A DNA stretch of 64,000 nucleotides, taken from Phycisphaeraceae bacterium. Lineage in GTDB: Bacteria > Planctomycetota > Phycisphaerae > Phycisphaerales > Phycisphaeraceae. Below the pieces are notes generated by a model. It was given only the letters and a program-made list of their open reading frames with translations. It had not been told where the DNA came from and ran no database searches. The DNA is taken from the NCBI GenBank assembly GCA_029260595.1, contig JAJDCY010000010.1:483675-547674 (forward strand). The letters run 5' to 3'. Position 1 is the stretch's first letter. Each line of letters begins with the position of its first letter. The position numbers and the translations under genes were made by a program. Positions 46,638-56,900 of the stretch are shown piece by piece.

Positions 46638-49112
46638 ATGCTCGGGCGAACCGATCACGAATCGCTGCCACGGGGCACACCGAAATCAGTCAGCGACCGG
46701 ACGCTCGTGTGGAAACTGACCGTCCTGCTGCTGCTTCCCATCGCAGGCTCGGCTATCGCCTTGGTCGGTTTCGTGCTCTATCTGAACATGCACGCCGGCA
46801 CCGACCACTTCATCAACTTCGTCGGCGGCGAGCGGATGCTGGCCGAGCGCATCGGCAGAGTCGTCGATCAGTCGTTCGCGCAACCCACCGGCGATCATGG
46901 CGACGCGCTCGACGATTTGATCGCACTATACGATCGGCGGCTTACCGCGCTCCAACACGGCGGTGTCCTCAACGGACAGACTTTGCCGCCACCCACGCCC
47001 GACATCCACGTCATCCTCACCCAGTGGGATGAGCAGTGGCAACGCCTCGAGCCGCTGCTGCTGAAGGTCGTTGATCCCGAGCTGCGCCAGGCCACCGACG
47101 GGCGGGATCACCAGGCGATCAACACCGCGCTCGAAGCCCTGATCGAGCACGCCGACCGCGCGATCGAACAACGCGGCCTCGCGCTGGCGAGGATGCGCAA
47201 AGCACTATTGGGTGTGTTGGCGGGTTGTTCGCTGCTGACCCTGATGACGCTGGCCTTCGGCGTGGTTGTCGTACGCGGTTACGTTACGGAGCGCCGGCAT
47301 GCCGACCGAGCGCTGCGGATGCGAGTCGCCCAGCAACAAGCCATGACCGAGCTCGGTCAATGCGCCCTTGCCGGCGACACAGTCGATCAGCTCATGGCGT
47401 CGGCACTGTCGTCGATCCGTGAGTTGATGGGGTTGGACTTCGCTCAGATCCTTGAGTTGCTCCCGGGCGGGCGCGAGTTCCGCGTTCGGGCATCACTCGG
47501 CGGTGACGGAGTCGATCGCGACTCCAAGATGCCGATGGATTCGTATGCCGGATACGCGCTCAAGGTCGATGCCCCGGTCATCATCGAGTGCCTGGACACG
47601 GATGTCCGCTTCCCGGGCTCATCTGTGCTTAAGGACCAGGGCGTCGCCAGCGGGATTTTGGTCACGATCAGAACCGGCACTCAGCCCTACGGCGTGGTCG
47701 GTGTGTTCTCGAGAACACCGGCGCACTTCTTGCGGGACGATGCGCGATTTATTACCGCCGTCGGGACGGTCCTCGCCGGCGCGGTCTGCCAGCGCGCCGC
47801 TGAGCAGATGCTTCTCAAGCAGACCGAGGACCTCACGCTTGCCCGTGACGAGATCACCGAACACGCCGAGATGCTGACGGCCAATTCGCGGCAGCTCGAA
47901 GAGGCACGCGTCGCCGCCGAATCCGCCACCAAGGCCAAGAGCGACTTCCTGGCCAATATGAGCCACGAGATCCGCACACCCATGACCGCGATCCTCGGTT
48001 ACACCGACCTGCTGTTATCCCCGCAGCAGGCCGCCGAAGATCGCAGCCGCGCGATCCAGGCGATCCACCGCAACGGTGAGCACCTGTTATCCATCATCAA
48101 TGACATCCTGGACATCTCGAAGATCGAGAGCGGCCTCCTCAGCGTCAGCCCGGTGGTCTGTTCTCCCAACCAGATCGTGTGTGAGGTCGTCTCGATGATG
48201 CGCCCGCGTGCAGCCGACAAATCGCTGTCCCTGGACCTCGAGTTCCTTGGCCCTATCCCGGCGACGATCCGCAGCGATCCAAACCGGGTGCGGCAGATCC
48301 TGACCAACCTGGTGGGTAACGCGATCAAGTTCACCGAGTCCGGCGGGGTCCGCATCGTGATGAAGCTGATCGATGGTCCGGGCGGCACGCGTCTCGCCTT
48401 CGAGGTGATCGACACCGGCATCGGGATGAGCCCCGACAGTGTCGACGAGGTCTTTACCGCGTTCAGCCAGGCCGACACGACGATGTCCCGGCAGTTCGGC
48501 GGGATGGGGCTTGGGCTGACGATTACCAAACGCCTCGTGGACATGCTCAGCGGGCAGATCACGGTGCAGAGCGAACCGGGCGAAGGCAGCGCGTTCCACT
48601 TTATGATCGAGACCGGCGCGCTCGATGGTGTCGCGATGATTCAGCAGCCGACCGAGGCTTTTTTCGCTGACACCGGGGCACAGACGCTCGATGGGACACA
48701 AACCAGCTGTGAGGCGCGCGTCCTGCTCGCCGAGGACGGCCCGGACAATCAGCGCCTGATCAGCTTCCACCTGCGTAAAGCGGGCGCCCAGGTGTCGGTG
48801 TGTGAGAACGGTCAAATCGCCTATGAGCGCGCTGCCGAGGCGTGGCGTGCGGGAGAGCCCTTCGACGTGATCCTGATGGACATGCAGATGCCGGAGATGG
48901 ATGGGTATAGCGCCACCAGCCTGCTCCGCAGCGACGGATATACCGGGCCGATCGTCGCGCTGACCGCACACGCGATGAAGGGTGACCGCGAGCGGTGCAT
49001 CGCTGCGGGTTGCGACGATTACGCGACCAAGCCGATCGATCGACAACAACTCATCGCGCTCGTCGCCGAGCACGCCGGCAAATCAAAATCGGTGATCGCC
49101 GCAGCTGAGTAA
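46638..49112 (+). CDS. Membrane-bound hybrid sensor histidine kinase
   Basis: This 824-residue protein has two transmembrane helices (about 25-48 and 188-212) enclosing a roughly 140-residue helical periplasmic sensor that includes GGERMLAERIGRV, similar to NarX/PilJ-type type IV sensors. A GAF domain follows (about 230-385), then the HisKA domain with His443 (FLANMSHEIRTPM), HATPase with N, G1 and G2 boxes (LVGNAIKFTESG, IDTGIGMSPD, GGMGLGLTI) and a C-terminal receiver with Asp748 (ILMDMQMPEMDG). No DNA-binding partner is adjacent, so the target is unknown. Its signal is probably periplasmic or at the inner membrane. Confidence 0.92.
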   Translation: MLGRTDHESLPRGTPKSVSDRTLVWKLTVLLLLPIAGSAIALVGFVLYLNMHAGTDHFINFVGGERMLAERIGRVVDQSFAQPTGDHGDALDDLIALYDRRLTALQHGGVLNGQTLPPPTPDIHVILTQWDEQWQRLEPLLLKVVDPELRQATDGRDHQAINTALEALIEHADRAIEQRGLALARMRKALLGVLAGCSLLTLMTLAFGVVVVRGYVTERRHADRALRMRVAQQQAMTELGQCALAGDTVDQLMASALSSIRELMGLDFAQILELLPGGREFRVRASLGGDGVDRDSKMPMDSYAGYALKVDAPVIIECLDTDVRFPGSSVLKDQGVASGILVTIRTGTQPYGVVGVFSRTPAHFLRDDARFITAVGTVLAGAVCQRAAEQMLLKQTEDLTLARDEITEHAEMLTANSRQLEEARVAAESATKAKSDFLANMSHEIRTPMTAILGYTDLLLSPQQAAEDRSRAIQAIHRNGEHLLSIINDILDISKIESGLLSVSPVVCSPNQIVCEVVSMMRPRAADKSLSLDLEFLGPIPATIRSDPNRVRQILTNLVGNAIKFTESGGVRIVMKLIDGPGGTRLAFEVIDTGIGMSPDSVDEVFTAFSQADTTMSRQFGGMGLGLTITKRLVDMLSGQITVQSEPGEGSAFHFMIETGALDGVAMIQQPTEAFFADTGAQTLDGTQTSCEARVLLAEDGPDNQRLISFHLRKAGAQVSVCENGQIAYERAAEAWRAGEPFDVILMDMQMPEMDGYSATSLLRSDGYTGPIVALTAHAMKGDRERCIAAGCDDYATKPIDRQQLIALVAEHAGKSKSVIAAAE

Positions 49113-49163
49113 CCCGCAACTGTAGCTGCTTCAGCGCGCTACCGATGTGCGAAGACGGCGGGA

Positions 49164-49541
49164 TCAGGTTTCGGTCTGAGCCTTAGTGTGAGTCTTAGGA
49201 TCGGTCGGTGTGGGCACGGGGCGATCCTGCTCGAGGATTGCGACGATTTGTGTCAGCGTCGCGATCTGCCGGTCCTGCACGCTGACGATCGAGAGCAGTT
49301 GAAACAACACCATCAGCACGAACGCCGCCAGGCAGAGCACCATGATAGTCGGCTTTTCGATGCCGAGTGTGCGCTCGAGAAAAACGATCCCGTCCGGCCA
49401 AACCGCCAGCACGAGGAACGGCAAGCCCGTCAGGAAGAACAGCAGCGCGTACCGCTCTTTGAGTCGCATCGCCCGCAGGCTGCGCAGCGCCATCAGCAGC
49501 AGCGACCCGCCGACGATGAGAAGGAACAAGGACCGGATCAT
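49164..49541 (-). CDS. DUF2304 family small membrane protein
   Basis: This 125-residue protein has three hydrophobic segments (FLLIVGGSLLLMALRSL, YALLFFLTGLPFLVLAVW, IMVLCLAAFVLMVLFQLLSIV), then a cytoplasmic tail QDRQIATLTQIVAILEQ. This is the DUF2304 pattern. Such proteins are often encoded next to polyprenyl-phosphate GT2 glycosyltransferases, as here, where the two genes overlap by 4 bp. It may help membrane placement or flipping of the glycolipid; the function is not established. Confidence 0.82.
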   Translation of the reverse strand: MIRSLFLLIVGGSLLLMALRSLRAMRLKERYALLFFLTGLPFLVLAVWPDGIVFLERTLGIEKPTIMVLCLAAFVLMVLFQLLSIVSVQDRQIATLTQIVAILEQDRPVPTPTDPKTHTKAQTET

Positions 49542-50254
49542 GACGCGGCCAACTCCTCGGGCGGCCAGGGCTCGCGGATCATGTCCAACACGAGGCAGCC
49601 CGCGACCTTGATAACATAAAACAGCCCGCCCAGCAGTGTGATGCTCGTCCGACCGCTGACCCGCGGGTCCATACGCACGGGTGTCTCGATCACACGAAAA
49701 CCAGCGCGGTGCAGCAGGGGGATCACCTCCGGCTCCGGGTAATCTTCCGGGTACCAGTGGGCGAACGCCCGGATCACCGACGCGTTGGCCACACGAAACC
49801 CGCTGGTGCAGTCCGTGTACGTCCGCCCCGTCAACGCGCGGATCAGCAACCGGAGCACGCCGCTGCCAAGCCGCCGGGCGAATCCCTGGTCGTACCGCTC
49901 GCCACCGAGGAACCGCGACCCAACAACCATATCCGCCTTCTGTGCGACCAACGTATCGATTAACAGATTGATTTCCGACGGCGGGTGCTGCCCGTCGCCG
50001 TCGACCTGCACCGCCAGGTCGTACCCGTGCAGCGCCGCGTAACGGTACCCGGTCTGCATCGCCGACCCGATGCCCAGATTAAAGGGCAGCCGCAGCACCA
50101 CCGCGCCCGGCGGGACGTGTTGCGATGTCGCGTCCGTCGAGCCGTCGTCGATCACAACGATGTCCAGTTGTGGGGTGCACCGCTGCAACTCGCTGACCAG
50201 TGGGCCGACCGAACCGCGTTCATTAAACGCCGGGACGATCGCCAGACACCGCAT
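49538..50254 (-). CDS. GT2 family glycosyltransferase (dolichyl/polyprenyl-phosphate sugar synthase-like)
   Basis: This protein of 238 residues is of the GT-A type. The nucleotide-sugar start is CLAIVPAFNERGSVGPLV, followed by IVVIDDGSTDAT, VQVDGDGQHPPSEI (the DxD metal motif region) and VGSRFLGGERYDQGFARRLGS, typical of DPM/GtrB-type enzymes. Its C-terminus is mildly hydrophobic (GGLFYVIKVAGCLVL). ATG 50254 gives the family start; ATG 50281 is an alternative. It is coupled to the DUF2304 gene and probably makes a lipid-linked sugar for envelope glycosylation. Confidence 0.87.
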   Translation of the reverse strand: MRCLAIVPAFNERGSVGPLVSELQRCTPQLDIVVIDDGSTDATSQHVPPGAVVLRLPFNLGIGSAMQTGYRYAALHGYDLAVQVDGDGQHPPSEINLLIDTLVAQKADMVVGSRFLGGERYDQGFARRLGSGVLRLLIRALTGRTYTDCTSGFRVANASVIRAFAHWYPEDYPEPEVIPLLHRAGFRVIETPVRMDPRVSGRTSITLLGGLFYVIKVAGCLVLDMIREPWPPEELAAS

Positions 50255-50281
50255 GTCGCCGGTTTGTCCGCGGTGATCCAT

Positions 50282-50350
50282 AGGTCGTTGAAGTTGCCGA
50301 CGGCCCGTCGGGTGCTAGGCCGTCGGATGCCAGGCCGTCACATCCGTGCG
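50282..50350. repeat. Short imperfect 15-bp tandem repeat
   Basis: CGTCGGGTGCTAGGC (50306-50320), CGTCGGATGCCAGGC (50321-50335) and the partial CGTCACATCCGTGCG (50336-50350) follow one another in the glyA-GT2 spacer. The repeat differs at two positions between full copies. No function is evident. Confidence 0.5.
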
Positions 50351-51655
50351 CTAGTGGGCGATCGGGTACTGCTTGCACAGCCCAACCACTTGCTCACGCA
50401 CCTCGCGCGTCACCTTCTCGTCGCCGCCGCTGGCCACGATCCGATCGATCCAATCGGCGAGCTGGCCCATCTGCGGCTCGGTCAGCCCGCGGGTGGTCGT
50501 CGCGGGCGTGCCCAGCCTCAGCCCGCTGGTGACGCGTGGCGGCCTGGGGTCCTGCGGGACCCCGTTCTTGTTGGTAATGATCCCCGCCGCTTCGAGCCAG
50601 TGCTCGGCATCGACGCCGGTCACGTCGGCGTTTCGTGCGCGCAGGTCGACCAGCATCAGGTGCGTGTCCGTGCCCCCGCTGACCAGCCGATACCCCTTCT
50701 CAACCAGCGCCCCTGCCAGCGCCTTCGCATTGGCCGCGACCTGCTTCGCATACGCCTTGAAAGCCGGCTGCAACGCCTCATTAAAACACACCGCCTTCGC
50801 GGCGATCACGTGCATCAGCGGGCCGCCCTGCAACCCGGGGAAGACCGCTTTGTCGACTTTCTTGGCGATCTGTTCGTCGTTGGTCAGGATCATCCCGCCG
50901 CGCGGGCCGCGCAGTGTTTTGTGCGTCGTTGTCGTGACGATGTCGCAGTGCGGGAACGGCGACGGGTGCACACCGGCGGCGACCAGGCCGGCGATGTGCG
51001 CGATGTCGGCCATGAGCAGGGCGCCGCATTCGTCGGCGATCTCACGGAAGCGGGCGAAGTCAATCGTTCGCGGGTAGGCCGAGTAGCCACAGAGGATCAT
51101 CTTGGGCTTGTGCTCGCGGCAGACCGTGCGCACAGCATCAAAGTCGATCTGCTCGTACCCGTCGGCGTCCTGGTCGTATCGCAGCGGGTAGTGGACGGGC
51201 TTGTAATACTTGCCCGAGAGATTGATCTTCATCCCGTGGCTGAGGTGCCCTCCGTCGGCTAGCACCAGGCTGGCGAAGGTGTCGCCCGGGTTGAGCAGGG
51301 CGAAGAACGCGGCCGCGTTGGCCTGCGCACCCGAGTGCGGCTGCACGTTGGCGTGCGCACAGCCGAACAGCTTCTTCGCGCGGTCGCGGGCGTGGTCCTC
51401 GATCCCGTCGACGAACTTGCAGCCGCCGTAGTACCGGGCGCCGGGATATCCCTCGGCGTACTTGTTGGTCAGGCAGGTGCCCATCGCAGCCATCACCGCG
51501 CGGCTGGCGTGGTTCTCGCTTGCGATCAGTTCGAGCGTGTGTTCCTGTCGCTCCTGCTCGGCGCGGATCAGGCGCCAGACCTCCTGGTCCGTGCTGGCGA
51601 TAGGGTTATCCAGAGGGTCTGCCGTTGGGGATACATCCACTTCGCTGATACTCAT
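50351..51655 (-). CDS. glyA: Serine hydroxymethyltransferase
   Basis: This 434-residue PLP enzyme interconverts serine and glycine with tetrahydrofolate. Motifs include [38 protein letters not shown] and [22 protein letters not shown], and the PLP-lysine region [17 protein letters not shown]. It starts at ATG 51655 with AGGAAGG upstream. Length and motif order are normal for bacterial GlyA. It is probably transcribed alone. Confidence 0.97.
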   Translation of the reverse strand: MSISEVDVSPTADPLDNPIASTDQEVWRLIRAEQERQEHTLELIASENHASRAVMAAMGTCLTNKYAEGYPGARYYGGCKFVDGIEDHARDRAKKLFGCAHANVQPHSGAQANAAAFFALLNPGDTFASLVLADGGHLSHGMKINLSGKYYKPVHYPLRYDQDADGYEQIDFDAVRTVCREHKPKMILCGYSAYPRTIDFARFREIADECGALLMADIAHIAGLVAAGVHPSPFPHCDIVTTTTHKTLRGPRGGMILTNDEQIAKKVDKAVFPGLQGGPLMHVIAAKAVCFNEALQPAFKAYAKQVAANAKALAGALVEKGYRLVSGGTDTHLMLVDLRARNADVTGVDAEHWLEAAGIITNKNGVPQDPRPPRVTSGLRLGTPATTTRGLTEPQMGQLADWIDRIVASGGDEKVTREVREQVVGLCKQYPIAH

Positions 51656-51792
51656 CGGCCTTCCTCAACCGGGGTGACGGGGCGTTGGTTGCGTCCGGTC
51701 AACACACCGGCTCGCAGGCGATTTCCAAGCCGCGCATAGTATCCGATCACAGGGGCCGCGTGGGTTGCGTTGGACCGATCGACGGCCTACGT

Positions 51793-51824
51793 AAAAAAAG
51801 GGCGGTCCGTTGAGAACCGCCCTT
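51793..51824 (-). terminator. Intrinsic terminator of the PEP-CTERM propeller gene
   Basis: The stem AAGGGCGGT / ACCGCCCTT (51798-51806 and 51816-51824) has a 9-nt loop and is followed on the minus strand by T's (51793-51799). It lies 32 bp past the stop codon of the gene at 51856-53484. Confidence 0.88.
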
Positions 51825-51855
51825 CGAAGGCAACTATCGAGTTTTGATTGCGACT

Positions 51856-53484
51856 TTAGTTGGCCCGGCGTCGTCTCGGCAGGGTCAGCAGGCCGAGCAA
51901 CCCGGCAACCGCCAGTGTGCTTGGCTCGGGGGTGACCGCCACGTTGGCGTCGCCTCCGCCGCCGACGAAGGGGTCGAGCACAAGATCGCCAACCGTGACC
52001 TGGATAATCTGGTCACGGCCGATGTCATAGATATCCGTTACCGGGCCGTTCGCCAGCGGCAGTGCCAGGTCGTGGAACTCTTCGGCGTCCTCAAGCGTGA
52101 TGAACAGGTCGCTGCCGACCGCCACGATCGATCCAAGCCCGTAAGCCAGCGGGAAACGATCGGACAGTGTGACGCCCGCGCTGACTTCCGGCTCGAACTC
52201 ACGGAAGCTCGCTTCGGAGAAGTCGTCGGTGTCGACGTAGAGCACCGTCATGTCCGTGCGGTTGGTTACGAAGAGGATCTCTTCGCCATCGATACTGGCG
52301 ACGGTCAGGTGGTGCGGCTCAACCGAGTCGGCGAACACGTCACCGACCCCGTCGTTGAGGTGGATCTGAGAGATCACCGCGGTATTGTCCGGGTCCGCGA
52401 TCCGGATAATTCGTTGCCCACCCAAGTCGGCGATGTATACCGTTCCGTCCGGCGCGACGGTGACGCCGCGGAGGCTCGGGAAGTAGTTGATGCCGGGGAA
52501 AGACCCGATCGGGCTGGGGATCGCCAACGATCCGTTGGTGCCGAATCCCAGGTCGACGACCGGCGGGTTCACGGTGCCCAGGGACGAGCTGCCCGGCCTG
52601 GCGGTGATGTCGTACCGGAGCAGACGCGGGTCGTCTTCGTTGCGGCTGGTCGCGTAGAGCACCTCGTCGCCCGTGTCACGATCGCCGAACGTGGCCAGCC
52701 CTTCCGGGTTGGGGACGTTGGCCAAGGTTTGGGGCTTAGGGGGTGTGTTGTCGAAATCGCCATCAACGTCGACTGTCCCGAAGCTCGGCGAGTTGGTGCC
52801 GAAGTAGACCGGGCCGTTGCCGTTGAGTGTTGCCGGGTAGATAAAAATATCGTTGAACGCGGGCGGTGCCGAGTTGACGAACGCGCCCTGGAGAACGGAG
52901 GAGTAGACGACCCCATCGCTGTCGATCGCCACCGATTTAGGCTGCGATTGCGTGTCCTCGAAGCGGGAATCGAAGCGGGCGTGCGGCTGATCGTTGGCTG
53001 CGCCGAACCGCGCGGTGACGTCGCGGAAGTCTGACGTCGCGCCAACGGACGTGGTGCCCTGCAGGTCGGTTAGCTCGTGCCTCACGATCCAGCGGCTGCC
53101 GAAACCGTGCAGCCAGCTTGAGTACATGTAAGTACCCGTCGGGTCGATCTGTAGGCCACGAAGGCTGTAGTAGGCCGAGTCTTCCTTGTCCTCAAACGTA
53201 GACGTTGGGCCGATGCTTGGCAGCGGGAAGCCGGGGGAGGGCAGGGGGGGTTGTCCGGGAGTGAGGTCCACGCCGACGATGTTGTACGGCGGGTCGGGGC
53301 TGTCGGTGCCCATCGGCCGGACGAACGTGTCGAATGCGATGTGGTCAAACGCGGTCCGAAACGCGGTCACGCCCAGCGAGACCTCGGCTTGGGCGACACC
53401 CACGGGGGCAAGCAGCACCGCGCCGGTGGCGATCAAGCCAAGCGCTTTGTTTCTCAGTGACCGATGATTGTTAGAACCAAGCAT
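51856..53484 (-). CDS. Secreted PEP-CTERM protein with predicted beta-propeller
   Basis: This 542-residue protein has a signal peptide (GLIATGAVLLAPVGVAQA) and repeated propeller-like segments: LRGLQIDPTGTYMYSSWL, PKSVAIDSDGVVYSSVLQG, LRGVTVAPDGTVYIADLGGQRIIRIADP (NHL/SMP-30 type) and PHHLTVASIDGEEILFVTN. The C-terminus TPEPSTLAVAGLLGLLTLPRRRRAN is a full PEP-CTERM signal. Surface anchoring or release through exosortase is expected. No catalytic residues are recognised. The start ATG has a purine-rich GGAGGAAGGAG upstream. Confidence 0.85.
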   Translation of the reverse strand: MLGSNNHRSLRNKALGLIATGAVLLAPVGVAQAEVSLGVTAFRTAFDHIAFDTFVRPMGTDSPDPPYNIVGVDLTPGQPPLPSPGFPLPSIGPTSTFEDKEDSAYYSLRGLQIDPTGTYMYSSWLHGFGSRWIVRHELTDLQGTTSVGATSDFRDVTARFGAANDQPHARFDSRFEDTQSQPKSVAIDSDGVVYSSVLQGAFVNSAPPAFNDIFIYPATLNGNGPVYFGTNSPSFGTVDVDGDFDNTPPKPQTLANVPNPEGLATFGDRDTGDEVLYATSRNEDDPRLLRYDITARPGSSSLGTVNPPVVDLGFGTNGSLAIPSPIGSFPGINYFPSLRGVTVAPDGTVYIADLGGQRIIRIADPDNTAVISQIHLNDGVGDVFADSVEPHHLTVASIDGEEILFVTNRTDMTVLYVDTDDFSEASFREFEPEVSAGVTLSDRFPLAYGLGSIVAVGSDLFITLEDAEEFHDLALPLANGPVTDIYDIGRDQIIQVTVGDLVLDPFVGGGGDANVAVTPEPSTLAVAGLLGLLTLPRRRRAN

Positions 53485-53969
53485 GCATCAACTCCTTCCT
53501 CCGGACGCCAAAGCTCACAAGCTTTCGAATCGCCCGTTCGTCTTGCGATAGGTCGTGCCCGCCACATCGGAAATCAAGCATTTGAGCCTGATATCTCCTC
53601 CATTGACAGGCCTGTTCTCTCCCTACTACCTGTAACCTGCTGAGCGCTACCGCCCCTGCGTACACTTTGCCGGTACGTCTGAGCCAGACGAACCGCACTT
53701 TTCACGCTATAAATTACCCTGTCGGGGCCCGTAATGCAAGAGAAATATGCATCAATAATATAATCGATACAATCGGAATCTGGGTAAACAGCGTCGTAAG
53801 AACTATTTACGGCAAATAAAAAATTCCGACCGCCGGATCGGTTTGGGCCAGGATGGGAAACTGGGGTATCCAGACCAACCCCGACCGGCGAGCAGTAGGG
53901 GCGTCCGATAAGCCCGGCCGCGGTCACTGCGGGCATCTGCGGCCAGTATTGCGTTGTAACTCGCTTTCC
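53485..53969. other. Intergenic region with AT-rich segment
   Basis: This 485-bp stretch lies between the PEP-CTERM gene and the large PQQ/TPR gene. The part at about 53700-53830 is clearly AT-richer than its surroundings. A short hairpin AAAGCT-caca-AGCTTT (53510-53525) lies in the probable leader of the PEP-CTERM gene. A 120-codon minus-strand frame (53574-53936) is considered spurious. No RNA gene is seen. Confidence 0.45.
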
Positions 53970-56900
53970 TCACTGCATATGTGACGGACCATGCAGAACC
54001 AGCGTCGACCGACCCATGCTCAGGATCAGGGACTGGTCGACGATCATCCCGTGTCGGGGAAGCAGGGGCTCGGGCAGTGGGCCGATCAGGTGCTCAGCGA
54101 TCAGGACGCCGCTGTGGCGATCCAACAGCCGCAGGGCGTACCAGTAGCCATTCTTAGATGTGACGCGGTGTGCGGGCACCTGGGGGGCCTGTGCGTCCAA
54201 CGGCAAGGCCGCCAGCTTCGGCAGGGTCTGCGTCGGCTCGCGGCCACTGGCGATCTGCTCGACCACCGCGACCACGGACTCGCCCGTCAGGCAGGTGCGG
54301 GTGTTGCTGTTCGCGACCCCGCTGATCGCGTCCGTCCAGAGCACGTCGCCGCCGGGCGAAACGCTGATGAGTGATGTGTCTGACTGGAGATACGCGTGTT
54401 CACCGATCCATTGGACCGCCGGGGGGTGGTGTGGCTGTGCGATGGTCGCCGCGACGCGGCTGATTGGTGTGCCCGAGCGGTGATCGATCAGAACCAACGG
54501 CTTATTCGACCCGAGCATCTGGAGCAGCAGCGTCTTAGGCCCGATCCACCCGTGCCCGCCGTGGCGGTGGCCGGGCAGGTCGATCCGCCAGGGCGGGTCC
54601 GCAGAGTCGATCGCGATGCCCGACAGTGCGTTCGAAGTGGTATAAAATATTTTGTCTTCATGGCTTAGGCCGATCCACCGAATGATATCCTGGCCTTGAG
54701 CGGTGGTCAGCAGCGGTCGGCCGGTGCTCGCGTCGTAGGCGTGGATCTCCCACTGTCGGGTCGTCGCCAGTGATTGTCGCATCCCCGTGAGGGCCACGAT
54801 GGTGCTGCTGATCTGCGGCAGGCGGGCCTGGTCCAAACCGGTTCGTCGGCCCCAGAGCACCTGGCCGGTGTGCCGGTCGACCATGACGATCCGCCCGGCA
54901 TTGTCGACGATCCCCGCGGCTGTCTCGCTGACAAGTAGCCTGTTCGCCAGGGCGGCCGTGGCCACGCGTGCGCGGACGGCCGGGTCGATCATCTCGGGCT
55001 GACGCAGTGCCGCGGGTACGCCGGGGCCGTCCGCACCCTTGCCGGTCACGGTGTGCAGCAACTCGGCGAGTTCGACGGTCGGCCAGAGCGGTTGGCCCGT
55101 CCGGGTGTCCAATGCCAGCAGGTAGCCGGGCTCGATCGTGGGCCTGGCCGGCGGTTGGCCCCGGCGGCTGCGTGGCTGAGCGTGCTGGTGGGCACGGTTC
55201 GGGTCGATCCAGAACAGGGCCTGCTCGGGTGTGAGCGACAGTAGCTGGGCGTGGCCGTTGGGCCGGGGCACACGCCAGCGTTCGAGCAGCGCCGGCCCGG
55301 ATCGCAGGCTGATCGCATCGGAGCCCTGCAACACCAAAAGGTCAGTCGGCCAATCCTCACGCGGCTGCTCGGTGGGCACCATCGCCTGGCCGGGGAAGAT
55401 CACCGCGCGATGGATCGGTAGCCGGATCGAAGACAACGAGATCACGCGGTTCGGATCGGCGGCGAGGTCGGCCAGCCACCGGGTGACGGATTCGGGTCGC
55501 CCGTCACGCAGCGGCCTGAGGCCGGGGTGATCGGACCGCAGGCGCGTCAGCCAGTTGCGGGCGTGCCGAGTGCGGTCGGCTTGGAGGTTCAACTCAACCA
55601 GCCGGCCGACGATCCGTTGGAGTGATGCGGCCTCGCCGGTGTTGCGATAGGCACGCTCGAGCTGGCGGATCGCGGCGAACAGTTGCCCGTGGTCCGCCAG
55701 CGCCTCAGCCGCGGCGATCATGGCGGCGGGCGCCGAGCGTGAGACCGGGAATTGCCTGGCCAGCGCCCGCAGCGAGGCTAGATCGGCACCGGGCACGGAC
55801 CCGAGTTCGACCAGTCGCTGTGCGGCCTGGGTGTCGTATCGCTGGTAAATCTGTCGCCCGTGCTCCTCGATCAACTCGGTGAGGCGGTGGGTGGCCTCGG
55901 TCGCGGCCTGCACGGACCCGTCTGCGTAGGTGTACAGCTCAGCCGACAGTTGCCGGTCGAGCAACACGGCCTGGTAACGCTCGACCGCTTCGGCCGGCTT
56001 GCCGGCCTCGACCAGAAACGCACCGAGCTCGAACTGATACGCGACTTCGTTGGCCGGGCCGGTCGTCGCTTTGGCCAGGCGATCGAACAGCTTTCGCCGC
56101 AGCTTCAGGTCGTCGGTCCGCTCCGGGTGCACCAGGCGTAGAACCTGATCGAACACCTGCTGCCGCAGCGACCCGTGCTCGGCTGTCGCCTCGGGGTTGT
56201 CCGGTTTGTCGATCTCGACCCGCAGGGTCAATGCCTCGAGCGCCTGATCGACCCCTTCGAGGACGGCTTTGGGCCGCCCGGCCGCCATCGAGACATGCGC
56301 CAACGCCAGTGCCGGGCCGGGGTCCAGCGGGTCGTGCGCGATCTGACGCGTGAGGTGTTCATAGGCACGTGCCCACGCGAGGTAGCTGCGCACCGAGTGG
56401 TTGTCGATCACAATCAACTGGTCGGGCAGGGGGGCGATGTTGCCCGGGCGGCTAAGGCGGTGGCTGTCGACGACCGAACCGTCGGCCAGGTCCAGCACGA
56501 TCAGCCGGGTTCGCGTTGGGATCAGCACCCGATCGCCGGTGACGGCGCCGCGGCCGAATGGGTCGACGTTTTGCGTCTCGCCGAGTGTGCGCGTCCACGC
56601 GGCGGTCAGCCCGGGTCCTCGCAGATATTGAACCGTCCGTCCGACGGTGATGACGCCGTTTTCAGTCGGTAGTAGGTAGGCGGTATCGCTCCAGTACGGC
56701 CCATCGAAGCGGCGTAACTCACTGCCCGATTCGGCGTCGAGCAACAGCCCCGTCGAATCGCTCCCGGCCGAGGTCAGCAGCAATAGCCCCGCGCCGGTCA
56801 TCACCAGGGCAGGCCCGCGCCCGGGTTGGGGCGTTTGACGCGCACGCGCCGCTCGCTGGTCGAACTCCTGCGGCTCGCGCGGGCCGGTCGGCTGGACCTT

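Noticed and set aside
50306-50350. Possible CRISPR-like repeat
   Set aside because: The units abut without spacers, are only 15 bp and diverge; no cas gene is present.
53543-53560. Sigma-54-like element (GGGCACG...CGCA on the minus strand) upstream of the PEP-CTERM gene
   Set aside because: The distance between the GG and GC elements is one base too long and the -12 part is poor.
53574-53936. 120-codon minus-strand frame in the gap before the PEP-CTERM gene
   Set aside because: No ribosome binding site, odd composition across an AT-rich segment and no recognisable feature.
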